A stretch of 64,000 nt of DNA from Streptomyces bauhiniae (GCF_004784475.1 NZ_SRRT01000002.1:186001-250000), one strand, 5' to 3'; shown: positions 24,361 to 32,773, counted from the stretch's first letter. Numbers and translations: made by a program. Notes: generated by a model from the letters alone, not told the origin.

Positions 24361-25742
24361 GGCGCAGGCTGCTGGCCGTGCTGATGGTACTGATGGGAGC
24401 GGCGGCCCTGCTGCTGTCCGTCCCGCTGGCCGAGTCGTACGCGGCCGGGCGCACCGAGCATCTGCTGCTCCAACGCCGGGCGGACGCCGTCCGGTTCGCC
24501 GACCTCGCGGACCGGGTCCGCTCCCCCGCCGACCGCACCGAGCTGTCCACGGAGATCCGCCGGTACGCCGGGCTGTACGGCGCCTCGGTGGCGGTGTCGG
24601 ACACCTCGGGGCGGACCATCGCGCGGGCCGGGGTGCCGGTGCCGTCTCCTCGGGCGCGGGAGGCGCTGGGGCGGGCGCTGACCGGCCGGTCCACCGAGCG
24701 TCTGCCGACGGTGCGGCCGTGGGGGCCGCACCGGCTGGTGCTGGCCGAGCCGGTGGGCCGGGACGAGCGGGTGAGCGGGGCGGTGCTGATGGCCGTGCCG
24801 ACCGGAGCGGCGCGCCGGGACGTGACCGTGCGCTGGCTGCTGATCGCGTGCGGCGCGCTCGCGGCCTTCGCGGCGGCCGCCCTGGTCGCGGCCGGGATCA
24901 CCCGCTGGCTGATGCGTCCGGTGCGCGATCTCGACCGGGCGGTGGCGCGGCTGGCCTCGGGGCGGCTGGAGGCGCGGGCGGTGTCGGACACCGGGCCGCC
25001 CGAACTCCGGAGCCTGCGTGAGCAGTTCAATGTCATGGCGGAGGCGGTCGCGGACTCGATCGGGCGGCAGCGGGCCTTTGTGGCGGACGCCTCGCACCAG
25101 TTGCGCAATCCGCTGGCCACGCTGGTGCTGCAACTGGAGAACGTGGAACCGCATCTCGCGCCGGGGCCGGGCCGCGAGGAGCACAGCCGCGCGCTGGACG
25201 AGGCGGAACGGCTGGCCGAACTCCTCGACGGGCTGCTGGCGTTGGCGCGGGTGGAGTCGGGTTCGGCCGAGCGAGCCGAACAGGACCTCTCCGGCGCGGT
25301 GGCGGCCCGGATCGCGGCCTGGGGGCCGGTGTTCGACGCCTCGGAGCTGACGCTCACCGTGAGCGAGGTGCCGCCCGGCCTACGGGTGCGGTCGGTGCCG
25401 GACGCGGTGGGGCGGGTGCTGGACGCGGCGCTGGACAATGCGGTGAAGTTCGTACCGGCGGGCGGCCGGGTGACCGTGTCGGCGGAGGCCGTCGAGGACG
25501 GTCAGGTCGTGGTGCGGGTGGCCGACGACGGACCCGGTGTCCCCGACGACCAACTCCCGCTGCTCACGCGGCGTTTTGTGCGGGCGCCCGAGCATCAGAA
25601 CGTGCCGGGTACCGGTCTGGGTCTGGCCATCGCGGACGAGATCGCCCGGCTCAGCGGGGGACGGCTGGCCGTACGGGCCGGGATTCCGCGCGGGCTGCTG
25701 GTGGAGCTGTGGCTGCCGGGTCAGCCGTACACCGACCTGTAG
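24357..25742 (+). CDS. Sensor histidine kinase
   Basis: This 461-aa membrane kinase has TM1 (about residues 4-26), an extracytoplasmic sensor loop (about 27-155) and TM2 (about 160-185, WLLIACGALAAFAAAALVAAG), followed by HAMP and the H-box ADASHQLRNPLATL carrying the phosphorylated His. The ATPase domain includes the N-box ALDNAVKFV, G1 VADDGPGVPD and G2 GTGLGLAIADE. It is translationally coupled to the response regulator. Its 3' end overlaps the convergent TAXI lipoprotein gene by 22 bp, an arrangement in which the binding protein may feed the sensor with ligand, as with TctC/BctC-type systems. That is inference. Confidence 0.92.
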   Translation: MRRRLLAVLMVLMGAAALLLSVPLAESYAAGRTEHLLLQRRADAVRFADLADRVRSPADRTELSTEIRRYAGLYGASVAVSDTSGRTIARAGVPVPSPRAREALGRALTGRSTERLPTVRPWGPHRLVLAEPVGRDERVSGAVLMAVPTGAARRDVTVRWLLIACGALAAFAAAALVAAGITRWLMRPVRDLDRAVARLASGRLEARAVSDTGPPELRSLREQFNVMAEAVADSIGRQRAFVADASHQLRNPLATLVLQLENVEPHLAPGPGREEHSRALDEAERLAELLDGLLALARVESGSAERAEQDLSGAVAARIAAWGPVFDASELTLTVSEVPPGLRVRSVPDAVGRVLDAALDNAVKFVPAGGRVTVSAEAVEDGQVVVRVADDGPGVPDDQLPLLTRRFVRAPEHQNVPGTGLGLAIADEIARLSGGRLAVRAGIPRGLLVELWLPGQPYTDL

Positions 25743-26689
25743 TACGCCACCGCCCCCGGATGCAGAGGGAGATCGCCGGTGGCGACGGCGAAGCGGGGTT
25801 CCAGCCGCGCGCCCGCGGTCACCTCGCGCAGCAGCACCCGCCAGCGGGCGAACACCACGCGCAGTACGTCACACGCGTCCCGGTCCGGTACTTGCGGGCG
25901 GGCCAGCAGATAGTTGCCGACGCCGATGGTGGTGACCGGGGCGGTGAGCCCGTAGACCCCCGCGGGCAGGGTGACCGCCGAGTACACCGGCCCGTACTCG
26001 GCACGCAGGGCCTCCGCCTCGGCCTCCAACGGCAGTACACGCAAGGGGAGTTGCCGGGCGAGCGCCGACAGGGCCGGGGTGGGGACCCCGCCCGCCCAGA
26101 TCACGGCGTCCACGGTGCCCCGGCGCAGCGCGGTCACCGACTCGGCGAGCCCGAGCCGCTGTTCCCGTACCGCGCGCCCGCCCGTCAGCCCCGCCACCCG
26201 CAGCAGCCGCCCGGCGAGCACCTGGGCCCCTGAGCCGGCCGCGCCCGTGGAGACGGGGCGGCCCGCAAGGTCGGCCACGGAGCGCACCGGGCCGTCGGCA
26301 CGCGCCAGAAGGTGCGTGTAGTTGACGTAGACGCGGGCGAGCGCGGTCACGCGGGCCGGGGCCGTGAAGGGCGCCGCTCCGTGCAGCGCCTGCTCGGCGG
26401 CGTCGGCCATGGCGAGGGCCAGGTCGGCCGAACCGGTGGCCAGGCGGCGGAGGTTGTCCACGCTGGCGGCCGTGCTCACCGGTGTAAGGCGGGGGTGCGG
26501 CGGGGTACGGGGGGCCTCGGCGGCGAGGGCGTGTCCGAAGGCGTGGTACGGGCCGCCGGGGGCGCCCGTGGCCAGAGTGAGCCGCCGGTGCGGGCCGTCG
26601 TCCCGGGCGCAGCCGGGCAGCGCGAGGGCCGGTCCGCCCAGAAGGGCGGAGCGCAGCAGCCCGCGTCGGCTGATCGGTCGGCCCGTCAC
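25721..26689 (-). CDS. TAXI-family (TRAP-type) solute-binding lipoprotein
   Basis: The 322-aa product starts with GTG 26689 (VTGRPISRRGLLRS). It carries a twin-arginine motif followed by a lipobox LPGC at about residue 28, so it should be exported and lipid-anchored. The mature part has LATGAPGGPYHAFGHALA, the glycine-rich opening of TAXI binding proteins, and VSTGAAGSGAQVLAGRLLR and DAVIWAGGVPTPAL further on. TAXI proteins bind organic acids or glutamate for TRAP transporters, but no TRAP membrane subunit is in the window. It overlaps the kinase gene tail-to-tail and may act as a sensing partner. Confidence 0.87.
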   Translation of the reverse strand: MTGRPISRRGLLRSALLGGPALALPGCARDDGPHRRLTLATGAPGGPYHAFGHALAAEAPRTPPHPRLTPVSTAASVDNLRRLATGSADLALAMADAAEQALHGAAPFTAPARVTALARVYVNYTHLLARADGPVRSVADLAGRPVSTGAAGSGAQVLAGRLLRVAGLTGGRAVREQRLGLAESVTALRRGTVDAVIWAGGVPTPALSALARQLPLRVLPLEAEAEALRAEYGPVYSAVTLPAGVYGLTAPVTTIGVGNYLLARPQVPDRDACDVLRVVFARWRVLLREVTAGARLEPRFAVATGDLPLHPGAVAYYRSVYG

Positions 26690-26793
26690 CGCGGCAGCGT
26701 AACGCCCGTGCTGGGGGTGGCCGGGCGATGCGCCCCCGGCAATTGCCGCTATCGTTTGCGACCTCGTCCCCCCGGCCTTGGAAGGATCTCGGC

Positions 26794-27570
26794 GTGGCAT
26801 GGAAGGCACTGCGCTCGGCGCTGGAAGCGGTTTATCTGCGGCGGCTGAACCGCAAGTTGGAGGGTCTGCCCCGGCCCCGGCATGTGGCGATCATGCTGGA
26901 CGGCAACCGGCGCTGGGCGCGCGGCGCGGGGCACACCGACGTCCGTGAGGGCTATCGGGTCGGCGGCGCGAAGGTCACCGACTTCCTGCACTGGTGCGCC
27001 GACGCCGAGATCAGCCACGTCACCCTGTGGATGCTCTCCGACGACAACCTGCACCGTCCGGCCGCCGAACTCGGCCCGCTGCTCGACATCATCGAGGAGA
27101 CCGTGCGCCGGGTCTGCGCGACCGACGCGCCGTGGGAGATCGAGATCATCGGCGCGCTGGACCTGCTGCCGGGCGACACCGCGCGGGTGTTGAAGGAGGC
27201 CGCCGCCACGACGGCCGGCCGGGGCGGTCTGAAGGTCGACGTGGCGGTCGGCTACGGCGGGCGCCGGGAGATCGTGGACGCGGTCCGGGCCGCCTTCGAC
27301 AAGCACATCCGCGCCGGGGGCGACCCGCGCGACCTGGCCGCCGACTTCGACCTGGAGCACATCACCGACAACCTGTACTCCCCCGCCGGGCACGACACCG
27401 ACTTCGTCATCCGCACCTCCGGCGAGCAGCGCCTCTCCGGCTTCCTGCTGTGGCAGTCGGCGTACGCGGAGGTGCACTTCGTGGACGTGCTGTGGCCCGC
27501 GTTCCGCCAGCTCGACCTGCTGCGCGCACTGCGCTCGTACGCGGCCCGCGAGCGGCGTTACGGGCGCTGA
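26794..27570 (+). CDS. uppS: Isoprenyl (undecaprenyl-type) diphosphate synthase
   Basis: This 258-aa cis-prenyltransferase starts at GTG 26794 behind GGAAGGA. The catalytic block is VAIMLDGNRRWARG with Asp at residue 36. HVTLWMLSDDNL, VAVGYGGRREIVDA and TDFVIRTSGEQRLSGFLLWQSAYAEVHF complete the family motifs for IPP and allylic substrate binding. It makes Z-prenyl diphosphates used as lipid carriers for cell-wall synthesis. Streptomycetes usually have more than one such gene. The short N-terminus and lack of cell-wall neighbours leave chain length and house-keeping status open. It converges with the DUF1479 gene after seven bases. Confidence 0.9.
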   Translation: MAWKALRSALEAVYLRRLNRKLEGLPRPRHVAIMLDGNRRWARGAGHTDVREGYRVGGAKVTDFLHWCADAEISHVTLWMLSDDNLHRPAAELGPLLDIIEETVRRVCATDAPWEIEIIGALDLLPGDTARVLKEAAATTAGRGGLKVDVAVGYGGRREIVDAVRAAFDKHIRAGGDPRDLAADFDLEHITDNLYSPAGHDTDFVIRTSGEQRLSGFLLWQSAYAEVHFVDVLWPAFRQLDLLRALRSYAARERRYGR

Positions 27571-27577
27571 GCGGGCG

Positions 27578-28846
27578 TCAGTCCAGGCCGAGGCCCCGGC
27601 GGCCGGTGGCGTTGAGGCGCGCGGCCGGGAAGCGGTCGGGCCAGGTGCGCTCGTAGTGCTCCTCGGGGAAGTCGGCCGGGCTGGAGCCGGTGAGGAAAGC
27701 CTCGCGCACCGAGGAGGCGTACGCCTCGTTGCGGGGGCACCAGGGGGCGGCGGGGATGTACATGACGTTGCCCCAGCCGCGCTGGTCCCGGACCGGGGCC
27801 ACGCTGTGGATCATGTCGCAGTGCCACCAGACGGAGTCGCCCGCGCGGACGTCGGGGATGCCGGTGAGCGCCCGCATCAGCAGCGGGTGCCACTTCTCGC
27901 TCGCGGGGAAGACCTGGTTGACGGTGACCCCGCACATGTCGTCCTCGGGGACGTCGGCCAGCAGCGGGCGCAGCATCAGGTAGGCCATGGCCTCGGGGAT
28001 CGGCACGGTGTGCAGGACGCCCTGGTCGTGGTCCATGTCGGACAGCGCGGTCCAGCCCTGGAAGGTGCGGAACGCCGAGCACATGGTGGAGCCGGGGTAC
28101 TGGGGGCCTTCGGTGCGGTGGGCCGGGTCCCAGGGGTCGTACTCCTCCGCGGTGCCGTCGAAGAGGTGGCGGAACGCCCGCTGGTAGGCGCCGGTCATCC
28201 ACAGGTCGAGGGTGCCGGGGTCGCAGTGGGTGCCGAGGCCGGCGGAGTCGGTGCCGGGCGGGCGGCGGCGGATGCGGTCGGGGTAGAGGGCGTCGCGGTC
28301 GGGGTCGAACCACTGGACGCCGTTCGAGGTGTGCCGCCAGAAGGAGTTGAGGAAGGACTGCACACGGGCCATGCGCCCGCTCTGCCGTGCTTCCATCTGG
28401 GCCCGGGACCAGTAGACCGGGTAGATCTCCGGCTTGGAGCCGACGCTGCCGAAGAAGTCGTCGCCGGGGCCGGTGTAGTTCTCGAAGAAGCGGTTGCCCT
28501 CGACGTAGTCCACGATCCCGGCGTCCCAGGCGAGCGCCTGCTCGCGCGGGAAGTGGCCGCGTACGACGAGGCAGCCGCGGGCGGTGATGCGGGCCGACTG
28601 CTCGGGGGTGACGGTGCCGTTCTCGATGTCGGCGTAGTCGACGACCGGCCAGACGTCGTCACCGGCCGCCTCGATCTCCGCGACGCGGGCGGCCACGCGG
28701 TGCTCGACGGCGGCGAAGACCTCCTCGACGCCGCGGCCGGACGCCTTGATGCGGGTCCGGAGGGCGGTCTTGATCTCGCGGATCGCGGCGGGGAGATCTG
28801 TCGGAATCGTCTCCCAGTGCGGCAGCTCGCTGCGGGTGAGGGTCAT
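27578..28846 (-). CDS. DUF1479 family protein, YbiU-like putative 2-oxoglutarate/iron oxygenase
   Basis: The 422-aa cytosolic protein starts at ATG 28846 (MTLTRSELPHW) behind AAAGGAG. It contains GCLVVRGHFPREQALAWD, GTHCDPGTLDLW (H-x-D pair, about residue 210) and DSVWWHCDMIHSVAP with the distal histidine, then RGWGNVMYIPAAP with the arginine that would hold 2-oxoglutarate. Together these form a facial-triad pattern of the PhyH-like oxygenases. DUF1479 proteins have no established substrate. It is divergent from an ROK repressor, and the start is covered by a 10-bp-arm palindrome, so sugar or sugar-derivative induction is plausible. Confidence 0.84.
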   Translation of the reverse strand: MTLTRSELPHWETIPTDLPAAIREIKTALRTRIKASGRGVEEVFAAVEHRVAARVAEIEAAGDDVWPVVDYADIENGTVTPEQSARITARGCLVVRGHFPREQALAWDAGIVDYVEGNRFFENYTGPGDDFFGSVGSKPEIYPVYWSRAQMEARQSGRMARVQSFLNSFWRHTSNGVQWFDPDRDALYPDRIRRRPPGTDSAGLGTHCDPGTLDLWMTGAYQRAFRHLFDGTAEEYDPWDPAHRTEGPQYPGSTMCSAFRTFQGWTALSDMDHDQGVLHTVPIPEAMAYLMLRPLLADVPEDDMCGVTVNQVFPASEKWHPLLMRALTGIPDVRAGDSVWWHCDMIHSVAPVRDQRGWGNVMYIPAAPWCPRNEAYASSVREAFLTGSSPADFPEEHYERTWPDRFPAARLNATGRRGLGLD

Positions 28847-28860
28847 GGCGGCCCAGCTCC

Positions 28861-28883
28861 TTTGGTGAGGGCTCCTTACCAAA
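28861..28883. promoter_or_regulatory. Probable ROK operator upstream of the DUF1479 gene
   Basis: TTTGGTGAGG (28861-28870) and CCTTACCAAA (28874-28883) form inverted arms with one mismatch around a GCT spacer. The site begins 14 bp before the DUF1479 start codon. A second partial copy, CCTTACTAGA (28920-28929), lies just before the ROK start. Palindromes with such AT-rich arms are typical ROK (NagC/Mlc-type) sites; binding is inferred. Confidence 0.65.
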
Positions 28884-28938
28884 TCAACGGTATGCGGGGC
28901 GCCGGCTTTGGGCAAGAGTCCTTACTAGACTGGCGTAC

Positions 28939-30033
28939 ATGACACCCGCCAAGCCCTCGCTGGAGATGCTGCGCGCGCTCACGGACGAGAACGTGCTGCG
29001 CGCCCTCATGGCCGACCGGCGGCTGACCCGCGCCGAGATAGCGGCCCGCACCGGCATCTCCAAGCCGACCATCTCCGACGCCGTGCAGCGCCTCGCGGAT
29101 TCCGGCCTGGTGGTGGACACCGGCGAGCGCACGACGGGGCGCGGCCGCTCGGGCTCGTACTACGCGCTCGCGCCGGGGCTCGGTACGGCGCTGGTGGCGA
29201 GCATCTCGCCGCGCGGCGTGACGGCGGAGACGGTGGACGCGCTCGGCGACACCGTGGGCCGGGCTCACGCCGGCCTCGGCCGCGACGCGGGCGAGCACCA
29301 GGCGGCCAGGGCGCTGGCCGAGGCGGCGTCCCAGCTCGGGGGTCCCTCCCGGCTCGCCGTCGTCAGCGCGGCCGACCCCGTCGACCGCGCGACCGGCCGC
29401 CTGGTCCGCCTCCCCGACGCCCCCTTCCTCGTCGGCGCCCTCGACCCCGCCACCGTCCTCGCCCCGCACGTCACCGGCTCCGTCCTGGTGGACAACGACG
29501 TCAACTGGGCCGCCCGCGCCGAACACGCGGCCGTGGGCGTCGACGACTTCGTCTACGTCCACCTCGGCGAGGGCCTCGGCTCCGCCGTCGTCACAGACGG
29601 CGCCGTCCGCCGCGGCCACGGGGGCCTGGCCGGCGAAATCGCCCACGTGTGCACGATCGGCCCGTCCGGTACGGCGATGCCCTTGACGGAGGTCTTCGCC
29701 GCGCTCGGCCTCCGCCGGCCGGGCTCGACGGCGATCGACGTACCGGCGCTGGAGGCGGCCCTCGCCTCCGACGCCGGTGCAACGGAGACGCTGGCGCGGG
29801 CGGTGGGGGGCGTGCTGAGCGCGGCCGTTGCCCTGGCGGACCCGGCCCTGATCGTGCTGGGCGGCGAGTGGGGGCGCCTTCCGGCGATGCGGGCGGCGAT
29901 CGACCGCCAACTCTCCGCCGGCCCACGGCCCGTGGGGGTGGTGACGGCGACGGTCGATTCCCCGGAGCTGACGGCGGCGCGGGAGCGGGCGGTGGTGGAG
30001 CTGCGGGAGCTGGTTGTGGGGGACGCGCGGTGA
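28939..30033 (+). CDS. ROK-family transcriptional repressor
   Basis: The 364-aa protein has an N-terminal winged HTH (LTRAEIAARTGISKPTISDAVQRLADSGLV, residues 28-58) and a ROK sugar-kinase-like domain. It shows VLVDNDVNWAARAEH (the DNDxN-type motif), VYVHLGEGLGSAVVTDG and GGLAGEIAHV. The zinc-binding cysteine motif of ROK kinases (CxCGxxGC) is absent, with only HVCTIGPSG remaining, as in several streptomycete ROK regulators. It is divergent from DUF1479 and has the operator-like palindrome between. The ligand is probably a carbohydrate or its phosphate, on family grounds. A diverged copy of its last codons follows downstream. Confidence 0.88.
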   Translation: MTPAKPSLEMLRALTDENVLRALMADRRLTRAEIAARTGISKPTISDAVQRLADSGLVVDTGERTTGRGRSGSYYALAPGLGTALVASISPRGVTAETVDALGDTVGRAHAGLGRDAGEHQAARALAEAASQLGGPSRLAVVSAADPVDRATGRLVRLPDAPFLVGALDPATVLAPHVTGSVLVDNDVNWAARAEHAAVGVDDFVYVHLGEGLGSAVVTDGAVRRGHGGLAGEIAHVCTIGPSGTAMPLTEVFAALGLRRPGSTAIDVPALEAALASDAGATETLARAVGGVLSAAVALADPALIVLGGEWGRLPAMRAAIDRQLSAGPRPVGVVTATVDSPELTAARERAVVELRELVVGDAR

Positions 30034-30377
30034 GTACTCCTGGCCGGAGAAGGTGACCGCCAAGCTCGGCCCACCGGGGTCTGACGGCGGTGCGCGAGCG
30101 GGCGGTGCCGGTGGTGAGGGGCGCGCCTTCAGCACACGGCGATCGGCCCGGCTCCCGCTCCCTCTGGGCGGTGGTCGCGTTGAGAGCCTGCGGTGCCGGC
30201 AAGGAGGCACCAGCTCACGGACCGGCCGGCGACCCCCGCACGGGCCGCCTCCCGTCCGCGGAGGGACCGTGGGGGCCGGCCGACGGCCGGGCTCGCGAGC
30301 GGTGACGGGGCTGCCCACTCGGGCCGCGCGGCGAAAACCCCCTGGCCAGGGCCGGTGTGCCGTGCTGGGATGGCCCG
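30034..30377 (+). other. 344-bp intergenic region with a duplicated ROK 3' tail
   Basis: No complete gene is seen. Bases 30082-30108 repeat 29968-29994 at 25 of 27 positions, and in one frame read LTAVRERAV against LTAARERAV of the ROK C-terminus. This looks like a decayed partial tandem duplication. The rest is GC-rich with no convincing promoter or terminator. Confidence 0.5.
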
Positions 30378-31349
30378 ATGGAGCGCACGGTGGACGTGGA
30401 TCGGGGGGCGTACCCCGATGTGGTGACGCCCTGGGAGCAGGGGGCCTGGCGGGAGGCCGTCTTTGGGTGGGTGGATGCACAACTCGCTTACCATGGGCTG
30501 CGGTTGAGTGGGGTGGTTCGGGTTCGGGTGCGGCCCTGGTCGGTGTTGATGCGGGTGCCGGTGGGTGGGCAAGCATCCGTGTGGTTCAAGGCCAATCCGC
30601 CTGGCAGCCTGTTCGAGGGGCCGTTGACCGCAGCCTTGGCTCGGTGGGTGCCGGAGTATGTGCTGCGGCCGTTGGCTGTGGATGGCGGCCGGGGGTGGTC
30701 GTTGCTGCCGGATGGTGGGCCGCTGTTGCGGGAGGTGGAGGCTCCGCCGCGGGCCTGGGAGGAGTTGCTCGGCGGGTACGCGAGGATGCAGCGGGCCTTG
30801 GTTCCGCGCGTCAACGGACTTGCCGCGCTCGGCGTCCCGACGCTGCGGGTGAGCGAAGTGCCCGCGTCGTTCGACCGGTTGCGGGACGGGAACGGTTCGC
30901 TGGAGCCGGAGCAGCGGGCCCGGCTCGACGCACTGCGGCCCCGACTGGTCGACTGGTGCGCGGAGTTGGACGCGCTCGGCGTCCCTGATTCCCTCGACCA
31001 CGCCGACCTGCACGAGGGCCAGCTCTTCCACCCGGAGCCGGGCCGGTTCACCTACTTCGACTGGGGAGACGCGATCGTCTCGCACCCCTTCGCCAGTCTG
31101 CGCATCCCGGCCCAGCGGGCGGCCGAGCGGTACGGCCCCGAGGTGCTCCCCCGCCTGCGCGACGCCTACCTGGAGCCTTGGACGGACCTCGGGCTGTCGA
31201 CCGCGGAACTCCGCCGCGCGGCCCGACTCGCCTGGCGGCTGGGCGCGCTGGGCCGGGCCCGCGCCTGGACCCGGCTCTTCCCGTCCGCGACGGAGGCGAC
31301 GAACGGCGTCCGCTCACTGCTGGAGACCGGGGACGCTCCCCCGTTCTGA
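30378..31349 (+). CDS. Aminoglycoside-phosphotransferase-like kinase
   Basis: This 323-aa protein starts at ATG 30378 (MERTVDVDRG). The APH/choline-kinase catalytic loop appears as DHADLHEGQLF (Brenner-type H-x-D-x4-N with Gln in place of Asn) and the metal-binding DFG equivalent as YFDWGDAIV. The N-terminal lobe shows only weak nucleotide-loop features. Such orphan kinases phosphorylate a small hydroxylated molecule or serve as antibiotic-resistance enzymes, and the substrate is unknown. The G-rich codon usage of the first 400 bases (many GTG/TTG/GGG codons) looks a little different from its neighbours. Confidence 0.78.
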   Translation: MERTVDVDRGAYPDVVTPWEQGAWREAVFGWVDAQLAYHGLRLSGVVRVRVRPWSVLMRVPVGGQASVWFKANPPGSLFEGPLTAALARWVPEYVLRPLAVDGGRGWSLLPDGGPLLREVEAPPRAWEELLGGYARMQRALVPRVNGLAALGVPTLRVSEVPASFDRLRDGNGSLEPEQRARLDALRPRLVDWCAELDALGVPDSLDHADLHEGQLFHPEPGRFTYFDWGDAIVSHPFASLRIPAQRAAERYGPEVLPRLRDAYLEPWTDLGLSTAELRRAARLAWRLGALGRARAWTRLFPSATEATNGVRSLLETGDAPPF

Positions 31350-31361
31350 GCCCCGGAGACC

Positions 31362-31544
31362 TCAGCCTCTGGGAGCCGCGCCGCCCGTGGCCCGGAGATG
31401 GTCACGGCGGGCGTTGTTGTACGTGCGCAGATGGACCTTGGCCACGGCGCAGGCCGCGCCGTCGGCACGGCACTGCCGGCAGGTCCCTACGTGCTGCTCA
31501 TAGGTGGTACGGGCGTTGGCCAACGCCTCGTCGGTAGCGGACAT
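31362..31544 (-). CDS. Small cysteine-rich protein
   Basis: This 60-aa product (MSATDEALANARTTYEQ) is preceded by CCGGAG six bases before the ATG; a second ATG at 31550 is too close to that site. It contains HVGTCRQCRADGAACAVAK, an H-x3-C-x2-C-x5-C cluster that could bind zinc or an iron-sulfur cluster, and ends in a basic LRTYNNARRDHLRATGG helix that could contact nucleic acid. No named family is recognised. It converges tail-to-tail with the kinase-like gene (12 bp). Its leader holds no terminator, and the LAETG gene upstream is insulated by its own hairpin. Confidence 0.6.
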   Translation of the reverse strand: MSATDEALANARTTYEQHVGTCRQCRADGAACAVAKVHLRTYNNARRDHLRATGGAAPRG

Positions 31545-31668
31545 GGTCATCTCCGGAGGAGGGCGCGCCCACGCGGACGGCGCCTGATTGAAACTGGTGA
31601 GTAACTTCCGGAGAAAGATCATCATGTTACTGCCGGTACTGGGAAACCAGGCGGGGTAAAGCCGAAAA

Positions 31669-31696
31669 GGGGGAACCGTCCGCCGACGGCTCCCCC
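31669..31696 (-). terminator. Terminator after the LAETG surface-protein gene
   Basis: GGGGGAACCGTC (31669-31680) pairs with GACGGCTCCCCC (31685-31696) with one A-C mismatch and a CGCC loop. It lies 39 bp downstream of the stop of the minus-strand surface-protein gene. Confidence 0.7.
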
Positions 31697-31734
31697 TCCT
31701 GCCTCCCCTTCCCGCGCCGGTGACGCGGGAGGGG

Positions 31735-32664
31735 TCAGGAACGGCGTGCGCGCGAGGCGTACACCGTCCCGGCTCCCACGGCCAGCACGAGCGCGGCCCC
31801 ACCCGCGAGCATGCCGACCGGGGCACCCGCACCGGTCTCCGCCAGCGGCGGATTACCGCCGTTGGGCGAGGACTTGGGCGCGGGCGGACTGGACTGGGCC
31901 GGCGGCACGTCCGCGTTGGTGGACGGCGTCGCGCCGGGCTTCGGGCTCACCGGGGGCTTGCTCCCCTCGGCGGGCGCGCTCGGCTCGCTCCCGGCGGGCG
32001 GCGCGGAGGGCGCCGGGCTCGCGGAGGTCTCCGGCGCGGACGGGCTCGGCGTGGCCGACTCCGGCGTACCGGCAGTCTCGCACCGCTTGTCCCCGCCGTT
32101 CCAGGCGGCTATCAGGTGGTACGGCGTGAGGACGCCGGCGCGCACGTCGGGCAGCGGGCCGTGGCCCTCGCCCTCCTTGCCGTCGTAGGCGGTGTCCTCG
32201 CCGTACAGGTCGATCTGGCCGAAGCAGGTCGGCGCCTTGATGCTGAGCTTCTGCCAGGTGCGCCCGTCGTCGTCCTTGCCCGCGACGTCCTTCGCGGTGA
32301 GGTGGACGGTGGCCTTGTCGATCATTTCCTGACGGCCGGAGGACGCCCAGTTCGGGCCCTCGGTGGTGTACTCGGCCAGGGAGACGGGGTAGCTGCACCC
32401 CTCGCCCACGCTCTGGCCGGGCGCGAGGCGGACCTCGACGGTGCCGGGGACGGTGTCCCACTGGTGGAACCCGCCCTGCGAGGACCAGTCGGCACCGACG
32501 ACCTTGCCGTCGGCGTCGACCAGTCGGTACTGCACGGTGGCGGACGAGCAGTCGCCGCCCTCCTGCGCATGGGCGGCGGTGGCGCCGATCAGCGGCGCGG
32601 CGGTCGCCGCGAGGAAGGCCGCGGCGGCCGTGGCGAGAAATCTGGCTGGTTGCGAGCGTGCCAA
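31735..32664 (-). CDS. LAXTG cell-wall-anchored surface protein
   Basis: The 309-aa protein starts, in my reading, at TTG 32664 (LARSQPARFLATAAAAFL), because AGAGG lies six bases upstream; the longer ATG frame gives an odd N-terminus. A signal peptide runs to about residue 33 (GATAAHA). The exported domain has two cysteine pairs (GDCSSA, EGCSY, PTCFGQ, KRCE). A Pro/Ser-rich wall-spanning stretch follows, then the sorting signal NPPLAETG, a hydrophobic helix and a SRARRS tail. LAETG fits the class-E sortases of streptomycetes, as used by long chaplins. No sortase gene is in the window. The ectodomain's function is unknown. Confidence 0.85.
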   Translation of the reverse strand: MARSQPARFLATAAAAFLAATAAPLIGATAAHAQEGGDCSSATVQYRLVDADGKVVGADWSSQGGFHQWDTVPGTVEVRLAPGQSVGEGCSYPVSLAEYTTEGPNWASSGRQEMIDKATVHLTAKDVAGKDDDGRTWQKLSIKAPTCFGQIDLYGEDTAYDGKEGEGHGPLPDVRAGVLTPYHLIAAWNGGDKRCETAGTPESATPSPSAPETSASPAPSAPPAGSEPSAPAEGSKPPVSPKPGATPSTNADVPPAQSSPPAPKSSPNGGNPPLAETGAGAPVGMLAGGAALVLAVGAGTVYASRARRS

Positions 32665-32705
32665 GGTGAGCCTCTGTCCGTTCAAAGGTGTGGGAGGTGG
32701 CAGGG

Positions 32706-32725
32706 CGCGCGCCAACCGGCGCGCG
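32706..32725 (-). repeat. Stem-loop in the leader of the LAETG gene
   Basis: CGCGCGCC (32706-32713) and GGCGCGCG (32718-32725) form a perfect 8-bp stem with a four-base loop between the promoter and the TTG start, 40 nt before the start codon. It could modulate translation or stability; no known riboswitch was recognised. Confidence 0.5.
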
Positions 32726-32773
32726 GCGCCCCGTGTCCCTTCGCCCGCCCGAGGCGGAAGCGAGGACGGTCAG

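Noticed and set aside
30034..30377. Small protein genes in the 344-bp gap after ROK
   Set aside because: The open frames there show no ribosome site and only Gly/Arg-rich translation; no conserved motif was recognised.
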